Source: Alkalihalobacterium elongatum
GTDB taxonomy: Bacteria; Bacillota; Bacilli; Bacillales; Bacillaceae_F
Direction of reading: 5' to 3'
Assembly: GCF_019024285.1 (NCBI RefSeq)
Contig: NZ_WMKZ01000003.1
Span: forward strand, 186,001 to 250,000
Length of the DNA stretch: 64,000 bases
The first letter of the stretch is position 1; every line of letters starts with the position of its first letter. The position numbers and the translations under genes were made by a program. Under the pieces are notes generated by a model, which did no database searches, had not been told where the DNA came from, and saw nothing but the letters and a program-made list of their open reading frames with translations. Below, in pieces: positions 53,085-60,318 of this stretch.

Positions 53085-54293
53085 TTAATATAAACTGATA
53101 TTCAAATACTTTAAGCCGCGATTTACAAAAGTAGGCTGCCATTCAACTTTTTGGTCTAAAACACGATAAGATGGAAACTTCTCAATAAACTTACCTAAGG
53201 CTATACGACCTTCTTGTAATGCTAACGGAGCTCCTAAGCAATAATGGATTCCTCTACCAAATCCTAGATGATGGTTAGGACTTCGTGTGATATCGAATTC
53301 ATTAGGTCGCTCAAAAACTGCTGGATCTCTATTCGCTGAAGCTTGAACTAATAATACTTTGTCACCTATCTTAATTTCTTTATCATTTAATATGAAATCT
53401 TCTTTTGCTACTCTTACCATCGCTTTACTCGGTCCATCATAACGTAAAATTTCATCTACGGCAGTATTGATGAGTTCTGGTTTATTCTTTAATAGCTGTA
53501 ATTGTTCAGGATGGTTGTTAAAAGCTAACAGACCATTTGCAATTAAATTAGTTGTCGTTTCGTGTCCACCAAATACTAGAAGTGTACATGTTGAAATTAC
53601 TTCATCATCTGACAATTTATCTTGATCTTCTGACGCTTCTACGAGCGCAGAAATTAAATCTTCTTTTGGATTAACTCTCCTATCTTTTATAATCACTTTA
53701 AGATAGTCCACCATTTCAGATAAACTGTTTTTAGCAACTTCATGTCTGTTCTCTACTTCCGCAGCTCCAAAGACAAGTAACATAAGATCATCTGACCATT
53801 TTTTAATAAGGTTTCTATCTTCTTTTGGCACTCCTAATAAATCAGAAATGACCATGATTGGTAGAATGCTAGCATAACTTTGTAGTACATTCACTTCCCT
53901 ATTTTTAGACATATCATTTAATAAATAATCGGTTGTCTCTTCTATTTTAGGTAGGAGTTTATTTACAGCTTTAGGTGTAAACGCTTTGTTCATTAACATA
54001 CGAAGTCTTGTGTGTTTTGGTGGATCATTAAACACTAACCAATTTGATAAAATCGTATAGGTTGAAGACATTTCTTGTTGCTTCTCCTTCCCCATTCCTT
54101 TAGAAGGCCTCACTCTTTCTGCAGATAATCTAATATCTTGAAACCCATTTTTAACTTCTTCATAACTTGTAAAAATCCAACCACCCCATTGGCTGTTCCA
54201 ATATACTGGATCATGTTTCCTTAACGTCTCATAGTAACTATAGGGATCCACAACTACTAGAGGATCCAATAAATCATTATTAATTGTTTGCAT
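53085..54293 (-). CDS. Cytochrome P450
   Basis: A 402-residue bacterial class I P450. The heme-ligand signature is GFGRGIHYCLG with axial Cys352; the I-helix oxygen-activation motif is VFGGHETTTNL, and the K-helix ExxR is EILR. It hydroxylates or epoxidises a substrate using electrons from the neighbouring ferredoxin; a reductase is not encoded nearby. The start at 54293 follows AAGGGG; upstream in-frame codons are ignored. It is transcribed divergently from a TetR regulator, with a consensus promoter (54361-54389) and a 16-bp palindrome between the two genes. Confidence 0.94.
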   Translation of the reverse strand: MQTINNDLLDPLVVVDPYSYYETLRKHDPVYWNSQWGGWIFTSYEEVKNGFQDIRLSAERVRPSKGMGKEKQQEMSSTYTILSNWLVFNDPPKHTRLRMLMNKAFTPKAVNKLLPKIEETTDYLLNDMSKNREVNVLQSYASILPIMVISDLLGVPKEDRNLIKKWSDDLMLLVFGAAEVENRHEVAKNSLSEMVDYLKVIIKDRRVNPKEDLISALVEASEDQDKLSDDEVISTCTLLVFGGHETTTNLIANGLLAFNNHPEQLQLLKNKPELINTAVDEILRYDGPSKAMVRVAKEDFILNDKEIKIGDKVLLVQASANRDPAVFERPNEFDITRSPNHHLGFGRGIHYCLGAPLALQEGRIALGKFIEKFPSYRVLDQKVEWQPTFVNRGLKYLNISLY

Positions 54294-54360
54294 TATAAAA
54301 TTCCCCTTCCACAACATTTTATTAAACATTCGTTTACTTATTGAATTAATATTTACCTAA

Positions 54361-54389
54361 TTATAGTTTATATTTTCAGACAATTCAAT
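54361..54389 (-). promoter_or_regulatory. SigA promoter of the P450-ferredoxin operon
   Basis: On the minus strand TTGAAT (-35, 54389-54384), 17-nt spacer and TATAAT (-10, 54366-54361), about 70 nt before the P450 start. Confidence 0.7.
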
Positions 54390-54407
54390 GACCTAACCGA
54401 AATTAAT

Positions 54408-54423
54408 TGAATAATTATTCAAA
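54408..54423. promoter_or_regulatory. Candidate TetR operator, 16-bp perfect palindrome
   Basis: TTGAATAATTATTCAA is perfectly palindromic and lies between the P450 and tetR promoters, the expected place for the divergent TetR-family regulator to bind and repress both. Confidence 0.55.
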
Positions 54424-54427
54424 TTTT

Positions 54428-54457
54428 TAACTAAAATTTTGTATCTGTGGTATAATT
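54428..54457 (+). promoter_or_regulatory. SigA promoter of the TetR gene
   Basis: TTAACT (-35), 18-nt spacer and perfect TATAAT (-10, 54452-54457), 48 nt before the start codon. Confidence 0.6.
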
Positions 54458-54504
54458 TAAGTAATTTCAGAATTATTAATCAATTTATGGTGAGGTGAAG
54501 CTAC

Positions 54505-55089
54505 ATGTCTTTACATAAACAGAAAGTAGAAATGAAAAAGCAAGAAATCATTCGGTCAGCTGCCAAAACTCTTCAAGAAAAAGGGTTTTACGGGACGACA
54601 ATGGAAGAAATCGCAGCGCAGCTTTTGATGACCAAAGGCTCTTTATACCACTATTTTAAAAATAAAGAAGATTTGTTATATCAATGCCACAAAATCATTC
54701 TTGATATTAGTATCGATAAGATCGAAGCTATAATTGATACTAACCAAAGTAATACCAATAAAATCGAAGAAATTATCCGCTTCCATATAAATTTAGCCCT
54801 TGAAGAAAATGCCTTATTTAGCTTAATTGATAACCCAGAGCATACTTTTTCAGAAGAAAATTTCTTAAAAATTAGTAAAAGACGTTCCTATTACGCTAAA
54901 TGTATAGACAAAGTGTTAGAACAAGGTTTGGAAGATGGAGAGTTTCGTAATATTGATATTAAAATGACCCGTTTTATTATATTAGGTGCACTGAACTGGA
55001 TCCAACAGTGGTATAACCCAGATGGAGAAAGAAATCCCACAGAAATAGCGGATTATTTTGTAGACAAATTACTACAAACATTAAGGTAA
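54505..55089 (+). CDS. TetR/AcrR-family transcriptional regulator
   Basis: A 194-residue repressor. The helix-turn-helix is in the N-terminus (RSAAKTLQEKGFYGTTMEEI, then LLMTKGSLYHYFKNKEDLLY) and the C-terminal helices form the ligand domain (FRNIDIKMTRFIILGALNWI...). The WIQQWYNPDG end is like that of FadR/KstR2-type regulators that sense acyl-CoA thioesters. It is divergent from the P450 operon and followed by a bidirectional terminator. Ligand inference: a CoA-thioester intermediate of the pathway. Confidence 0.9.
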   Translation: MSLHKQKVEMKKQEIIRSAAKTLQEKGFYGTTMEEIAAQLLMTKGSLYHYFKNKEDLLYQCHKIILDISIDKIEAIIDTNQSNTNKIEEIIRFHINLALEENALFSLIDNPEHTFSEENFLKISKRRSYYAKCIDKVLEQGLEDGEFRNIDIKMTRFIILGALNWIQQWYNPDGERNPTEIADYFVDKLLQTLR

Positions 55090-55092
55090 AAT

Positions 55093-55134
55093 AAAACCAA
55101 GAGTAAAAGTGTCCATTCCATTACTCTTGGTTTT
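55093..55134. terminator. Bidirectional terminator
   Basis: Perfect 14-bp stem AAAACCAAGAGTAA (55093-55106) with TTACTCTTGGTTTT (55121-55134), followed by more T. It separates tetR from the convergent CoA-ligase gene. Confidence 0.9.
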
Positions 55135-55156
55135 TTTGATAACGTTTTCATATAAT

Positions 55157-56506
55157 TTAACGAAGGTCTACTACTCTTTTTGCTTTAAATATCGTTTCAT
55201 CTAATACACCTGTTTTAACAATTATAACCTTTACTCTAATTCCTAAATTTACTTTTAGCTTTGCCTCTGCTTCTTGTTTCCAAGTTCCTATCTGTTCCTC
55301 ACTATATTTCTCTTCAAGACATTCAATTTTAACCGTCATTTCATCTAGTTCACCTTTTTTTTCTGCAATGATTTGAAACTCTGGTCCACTCCATTGAAAG
55401 GATCGAACAATATTTTCAACGGCACTTGGGTAAATATTAGCTCCTCTAATAATTAACATATCATCTAATCTCCCAAGTACTCCTTCTGGAAGTCGAGGAT
55501 ACGTTCTACCACAGGAACAGGTCTCATCAGCTATATAACTCTCATCACCACTCCAGAAACGGATCATTGGTTGCGATTTTCTCCATAAATGAGTGTAGAC
55601 AATGCCGCCTCTTACCCCACTTTCTACTCGTACGTTCGGGTTTTCTCGATGAACAATCTCTGCATATACTTCATCCGTATATACGTGTACACCTTGATGA
55701 GCTACACACTCAACATTTGTTTGGAATGGGTACATTTCTGAAGTCGAAGCACAATCATGCACACTTGCTCCCCATCCTTCTTCTAAAGCTTTTTTTGTAT
55801 TTGGTAATGAGCCACCTGCTTCACCACCTACCAACAACCGTTTGACAGAGCAATTAGCCATGTCATATCCGAGTTCCTTCCCTTTTTTAGCCAAATGGAG
55901 ACAGTACGAAGGGGTAGCAGAAAAAACAGTCGGACGGATTTTAAACAATAAGTCGAGTTGTCTCTCCGTCTCCATAGGCCCCGTCGGAAACGCAGTAGCT
56001 CCGATGCGTTCTGCTCCTTGAAGAACTCCCCATCCACCAAAAAAGAGCGCAAATGGAAATGCAATCTGCATAATATCATTAGGACGAATACCAGCTGCCC
56101 ATTGCGCCATCGCATGAACATCCGCCGCCCTATTCCAATCATCTTTACTTACACGATAAAAAGTTGGTGTACCTGATGTTCCACTAGAACCATGAATTCT
56201 TGCTATCTCATCTTCTGAAAAATTCCCTGCATATCCACCGAAAATAGGATTTTCTTTTTGTTCTGCAACTAACATTTTTTTTGTAATGATAGGAACTTTC
56301 TCAGTGAAGTCATCTAAACTCTGTACATCCGATGGCTTGAAATTATGGCTGTCATAAATTTTACGATAAAAAGGTAGTTCGTTATATACATACTCTAATT
56401 GCTCCTGGATTCTGTTAAGTATGATAATGTCACGTTCTTCCTTTGATCTCGTCTCTCTTTCTTCATCCCAAAACTTTTTGTAGTTAGTTTCACTTTTTAC
56501 GTTCAT
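55157..56506 (-). CDS. Phenylacetate-CoA ligase family protein (PaaK-like)
   Basis: A 449-residue adenylate-forming ligase of the PaaK family, which activates aromatic or other acids without the typical ANL C-terminus. Motifs are GSSGTSGTPTFYRVSKDDW, ERIGATAFPTGPMETERQ, GGEAGGSLPNTKKALEEGWG, STSEMYPFQTN and RLDDMLIIRGANIYPSAVEN. Start 56506 follows GGGAGGT; nine in-frame codons upstream are ignored. It is divergent from the SCP-x thiolase, with 214 nt between them. A decayed paralog is at 46584-47333. Confidence 0.9.
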   Translation of the reverse strand: MNVKSETNYKKFWDEERETRSKEERDIIILNRIQEQLEYVYNELPFYRKIYDSHNFKPSDVQSLDDFTEKVPIITKKMLVAEQKENPIFGGYAGNFSEDEIARIHGSSGTSGTPTFYRVSKDDWNRAADVHAMAQWAAGIRPNDIMQIAFPFALFFGGWGVLQGAERIGATAFPTGPMETERQLDLLFKIRPTVFSATPSYCLHLAKKGKELGYDMANCSVKRLLVGGEAGGSLPNTKKALEEGWGASVHDCASTSEMYPFQTNVECVAHQGVHVYTDEVYAEIVHRENPNVRVESGVRGGIVYTHLWRKSQPMIRFWSGDESYIADETCSCGRTYPRLPEGVLGRLDDMLIIRGANIYPSAVENIVRSFQWSGPEFQIIAEKKGELDEMTVKIECLEEKYSEEQIGTWKQEAEAKLKVNLGIRVKVIIVKTGVLDETIFKAKRVVDLR

Positions 56507-56720
56507 TACTAAACCTCCCAAACCTTTGTTCAATTATTAACTATAAATTCTAAACTAATTATATTTTAAAAATTTATAATTATCAATAATCTTTCCCTTT
56601 TTATATAAAAATCCTTTATTTTATTATCAATCTGTTGATTTTATTAAATATTGAAAATATAATAAAAATTAAACAGTAATTCAATTTAATACCTAATGTT
56701 TAATCACAATGGAGGTTTGT

Positions 56721-57908
56721 ATGAGAAAAGTTGTAATAGCTGGTGTAGGAATGGTACCTTTTGGAAAATATCTCGAACGAAACTTGAAATCTCTCAGTAA
56801 GGAAGCTATTGATAAAGCCTTACTAGATACGGGGATCTCTAAGAAATACATTGAAGCTGGTTATGTGGGAAATTCTGTCGCTGGAGTCATAACGGGTCAA
56901 GATACCATTAGAGGACAAGTAATTTTGAATAGTTATGGTTTAGGAGGAATTCCAGTATTTAATGTAGAAAACGCATGTGCGAGCGGTTCGACTGCTTTCC
57001 ATTTAGGATGGCTAGGCGTCTCTTCTGGAATGTATGATTGTGTCCTAATACTAGGTGCCGAGAAAATGACTCATCCTGATCGAAATCAAACGTTTAAAGC
57101 GTTTCGGGGTGGTGTTGACGTAGAAGCTATGGCAGATGAAATTAGGAATGAAGATACATCAAAAAGTGTTTTTATGGACATCTATGCTCAATTTGCTAGA
57201 AACTTTATGGAACGTACAGGACTTACCAAAACACATTTAGCTAAAGCTGCAGTCAAAAACCATTACAATGGCAGCCTTAATCCTTATGCTCAATATCAAC
57301 AATCAAGAACTTTTGAAGAAGTATTAAATGACCGACTCGTCTCAGAACCTCTCACCCGGATGATGTGCGCACCAGTCAGTGATGGTGCAGCTGCGTGTAT
57401 TTTATGTACAGAAGAGTTTTTAAAGAAACATAGCAACAAACCACCGATCTTTGTTGAAGCGACTGTAACAAAATCAACAAATGTCCAAAAAGAAAACGAT
57501 GGGTTAGGAGTTGTAGCTTTAGCCGCACAAACTGGTTACAAAATGGCAGGATTCGGTCCTGAAGAAATCGATTTATTTGAAGTACACGATACAACAATTG
57601 CTGCTGAACTTATGGCTTATGAATCTTTAAACCTATGCCCTACTGGAGAAATCGGGAATTGGATTGATCAAGAATACACAACGATTCATGGACATAAACC
57701 CGTTAACGTTAGTGGTGGGTTAATAACGAAAGGACATCCTCTTGGAGCTACTGGAGTTGGTCAAATCGTTGAACTTGTCTGGCAATTAAGAGGAGAAGCT
57801 GGAAAAAGACAACTCGAAAAACAACCTAAAACTGCATTAGCTCAAAACGCAGGTGGAATTTTAGGTGCTGAAAATGCAGCTTGTGCAATTACAATCCTAA
57901 AGCGGTAA
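56721..57908 (+). CDS. SCP-x-type thiolase
   Basis: A 395-residue thiolase of the sterol-carrier-protein-x / nonspecific lipid-transfer branch. Nucleophile Cys86 lies in NVENACASGSTAF; the second motif is IDLFEVHDTTIAAELM (His in place of the usual NEAF), and GGLITKGHPLGATG carries the catalytic His; QNAGGILGAENAACAITIL is the end. This branch cleaves branched or cyclic beta-ketoacyl-CoAs, for example in sterol side-chain and terpenoid breakdown. Start 56721 follows GGAGGT. An adjacent DUF35 partner, used by some of these enzymes, is not seen. Confidence 0.92.
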   Translation: MRKVVIAGVGMVPFGKYLERNLKSLSKEAIDKALLDTGISKKYIEAGYVGNSVAGVITGQDTIRGQVILNSYGLGGIPVFNVENACASGSTAFHLGWLGVSSGMYDCVLILGAEKMTHPDRNQTFKAFRGGVDVEAMADEIRNEDTSKSVFMDIYAQFARNFMERTGLTKTHLAKAAVKNHYNGSLNPYAQYQQSRTFEEVLNDRLVSEPLTRMMCAPVSDGAAACILCTEEFLKKHSNKPPIFVEATVTKSTNVQKENDGLGVVALAAQTGYKMAGFGPEEIDLFEVHDTTIAAELMAYESLNLCPTGEIGNWIDQEYTTIHGHKPVNVSGGLITKGHPLGATGVGQIVELVWQLRGEAGKRQLEKQPKTALAQNAGGILGAENAACAITILKR

Positions 57909-57913
57909 TGATG

Positions 57914-57990
57914 AAAGCGGAAGCGTCCAGTCAGCGGCGTACGGACTGGACTGAGCCGTAGGAGATAAAGGATACGCGACAAAGGTTATT
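57914..57990. repeat. GC-rich palindromic element
   Basis: A GC-rich island in AT-rich surroundings, with GTCCAGTC (57925-57932) inverted as GACTGGAC (57944-57951) and the text CTGAGCCGTAGGAGATAAAG next to it. From memory, similar dispersed elements occur in many Bacillaceae. Only one copy is in this window. Confidence 0.5.
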
Positions 57991-58026
57991 ATTTCTTATC
58001 TGATTAAAAACTGGGGGGCGTTCAAA

Positions 58027-58770
58027 ATAGAAACTCAAAACATTCTAATTACAGGTGGAAACAAAGGTTTAGGTCAAAGTATTTCTTTGAAATTTTCAAA
58101 AGAAAATTATACCGTTTATATCAACTACAATCGTGATGAAGAAAAAGCGAAAGAAACAAAACAACTTATTGAAAATGAAGGTGGAAAAGCCGTCCTTTTA
58201 CAGGCAGACATAGGTAATAAAGATTCTTTAAAAGCGATGTTAGACTCACTGCCTTCTATCGATGTATTTATTCATAATGCAGTATATGCCAAAACATCTA
58301 AAATAGAATCCATCACTGATGAAGAATGGGAAAAGTCAATTGGAGTTAACGTCACCCCTCTTTTAAAAATTAGTCAACATATCTTTTCTGGTATGAAAGA
58401 AAAACAATATGGCCGTATATTTGCTATTTCGAGTCTAGGAGCAAGTCGAGCTGTCAATAGTTATACAAATATTGGTGTGGCTAAAGCAGCAGAAGAAGCT
58501 ATGATCCGTTATATTGCCGGCGAGTGGGGAAAATATGGGATTACCGCTAATACGATCTCTCCTGGTTCAATGGATACGGAAGCATTTCGGTCCGTGTTTG
58601 CTGAAAAAGCTGACGAACGATTAGCCTATGTCGCTACAAGAAGCCCTCTAAAAAGAATTGTTTCTTTTGAAGAAGTGGCAAATTTGATTTACCATTACTG
58701 TCAACCTGATATGTCAATGGTTACTGGACAAAACATTCGCATTGATGGTGGTTATTCATTATTATCATAA
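58027..58770 (+). CDS. SDR oxidoreductase, FabL-like, with non-ATG start
   Basis: A roughly 247-residue SDR. Homology clearly begins upstream of the first ATG (58087): the codons from 58027 read IETQNILITGGNKGLGQSIS, with the Rossmann GGNKGLG motif. No ATG, GTG or TTG precedes this in frame; ATA at 58027 lies 8-9 nt after a GGGGGG run, so the start is ATA, or an ATG lost by one mutation. The catalytic Tyr and Lys are spaced Y-x6-K (SYTNIGVAKAAEEAM), the pattern of FabL enoyl-ACP reductase III rather than Y-x3-K. It may reduce enoyl thioesters or act as a dehydrogenase in the pathway. It lies 118 nt after the thiolase. Confidence 0.8.
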   Translation: METQNILITGGNKGLGQSISLKFSKENYTVYINYNRDEEKAKETKQLIENEGGKAVLLQADIGNKDSLKAMLDSLPSIDVFIHNAVYAKTSKIESITDEEWEKSIGVNVTPLLKISQHIFSGMKEKQYGRIFAISSLGASRAVNSYTNIGVAKAAEEAMIRYIAGEWGKYGITANTISPGSMDTEAFRSVFAEKADERLAYVATRSPLKRIVSFEEVANLIYHYCQPDMSMVTGQNIRIDGGYSLLS

Positions 58771-58775
58771 TAAGT

Positions 58776-58804
58776 GGGGCTGTCTCATAAGAGTCAGCCC
58801 CTTT
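58776..58804 (+). terminator. Terminator after the FabL-like SDR
   Basis: GGGGCTG plus CTC (58776-58786) pairs with GAG plus CAGCCCC (58791-58801) with one internal T-T mismatch; a short T-tract follows. Confidence 0.7.
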
Positions 58805-58867
58805 GTCATATCTCTGCTTTTAAACTCTACTTTCACCAACAAAGTTTCACCATCCTTTACAAAACTA

Positions 58868-60238
58868 TTACAACAATAAAAATCCTATAAACACCCCGAT
58901 ACTACCGTATATGAGTGCAAAAGGAATATTTTCGGTTGTTATTTTGTAAGGGTTTTGTTTTGTACTCATCGAAGTAATGGTGACAATTACACCATACGGC
59001 CCCACAGTTGCTGTTGCTAATCCCGTAGTAATCAAGACGATACCAATACTTAATGGATTAATGAAATCGAACAACGGATGTAGGATTTCGAGTAAAACAG
59101 CTATCGTTGCAACAGGGTGGACACCTATCATACTCATCATAAAATAAGCTAATTGAATAAGAAGTAAAATAACGAGCGGTTTTTCTGAAGAAACTATAAA
59201 CGGCTGTTGGATGAGTTGCAGAAACGGCGTTTCATTTAAACTACTGGAAAAAAACGCTAGAGATAAAAAAAGGGTAACCAAGTTATGAAGGTTATTTGTA
59301 TGAGCCTTCCAAGTTCCCCATCCAACTGCTAGAAAACTTCGCCATCTTTTCATTAGCAATGCCCAGACAATTGAAAATGGTAGTATAACTAATGTGACTG
59401 ATAAAATAAAGTTTAAATGAAAATGGTTTCCAAGAGATACGACAACCATTAGAAAAAAAGTTAATGCAATAAATAACTTTACAATTTGTACCGTAATTTT
59501 TTTAGGGTTTAACGGCCTATTTAAACCTTCACTAGCTGGAACATAAGGAATAGTCTTAAATTTATTTTTATTCATAATCCAATCCAATATAAGAATCAGT
59601 ATTGAACATAAAAACAACCAAGGTAAGTAAGTTAAATAACTTACACCCGTAGAATCTACGGTTATAGCGACGATCATTTCCATAGGGCTCCAGATTAGAG
59701 CTAGGGAAAATGCTCTCATGGTTGATTGACCGATAAAAGAATTCCTAACCTTCTTTTCCATTTTAGACATGTTTTCTAGAAGTACTTTTTGTGATAAAAA
59801 AATAGCCGACAAGCTAATGAACGTCGTAAGAATATATGTAGTAAAAGAACTTCTGACATAAAGCTTTCCTAAATCATCTACGTTTACCTTCATCACTTCA
59901 TTTATCCTTCTGTCAAATCGCCCAGCTCGTACTACACTATTCATCCACGGTAGAACAAGCAAAAAAGCCAATAAGGGCATCGTTGATATCGTATACAGCG
60001 GTATTTCATATAATGGTAACCCTGTATAAATAAAAAATATTAAACCTACTCCGATAAAAATACTACTTAAAACTTTAAATAACTTATTAGCACCGTAAAA
60101 AGATAAAAATATCATCGGAATAGTTAATACTCCGACAATATAGGTTAGTACAAAACTCGATAGAAATGTATTAAAAATGTAAATTAACAAGATGACAGAG
60201 TAGATGATAAATGTATATTCTTTTAAAAGCCTGCCCAT
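58868..60238 (-). CDS. Predicted IT-superfamily-like membrane transporter
   Basis: A 456-residue protein with about 12 TM helices. The C-terminal segments SMIGVHPVATIAVLLEILHP and GLATATVGPYGVIVTITSMS resemble the substrate-binding hairpins of ion-transporter-superfamily carriers for dicarboxylates, arsenite or sodium, but I do not recognise a specific family. It lies 81 nt after the acetoacetyl-CoA synthetase on the same strand, with only a weak hairpin between them, so it may import acetoacetate or another 3-oxo acid. ATG 60238 is very close to its GGGGTGAAGGAG site. Confidence 0.7.
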   Translation of the reverse strand: MGRLLKEYTFIIYSVILLIYIFNTFLSSFVLTYIVGVLTIPMIFLSFYGANKLFKVLSSIFIGVGLIFFIYTGLPLYEIPLYTISTMPLLAFLLVLPWMNSVVRAGRFDRRINEVMKVNVDDLGKLYVRSSFTTYILTTFISLSAIFLSQKVLLENMSKMEKKVRNSFIGQSTMRAFSLALIWSPMEMIVAITVDSTGVSYLTYLPWLFLCSILILILDWIMNKNKFKTIPYVPASEGLNRPLNPKKITVQIVKLFIALTFFLMVVVSLGNHFHLNFILSVTLVILPFSIVWALLMKRWRSFLAVGWGTWKAHTNNLHNLVTLFLSLAFFSSSLNETPFLQLIQQPFIVSSEKPLVILLLIQLAYFMMSMIGVHPVATIAVLLEILHPLFDFINPLSIGIVLITTGLATATVGPYGVIVTITSMSTKQNPYKITTENIPFALIYGSIGVFIGFLLL

Positions 60239-60286
60239 ACTCCTTCACCCCAATTCCTTTCAATAACCATTCTACAAATACAACAA

Positions 60287-60311
60287 TAGGCGGAGATTTT
60301 GACTCCGCCTA
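60287..60311 (-). terminator. Weak hairpin between the synthetase and transporter genes
   Basis: TAGGCGGAG (60287-60295) pairs with CTCCGCCTA (60303-60311), perfect 9 bp; only a short TTGTTGT tail follows on the minus strand. Confidence 0.5.
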
Positions 60312-60318
60312 CCTATCT

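Noticed and set aside
56632-56676. Imperfect inverted repeat CTGTT...AACAG ahead of the SCP-x thiolase
   Set aside because: AT-rich arms with several mismatches; cannot be told from background.
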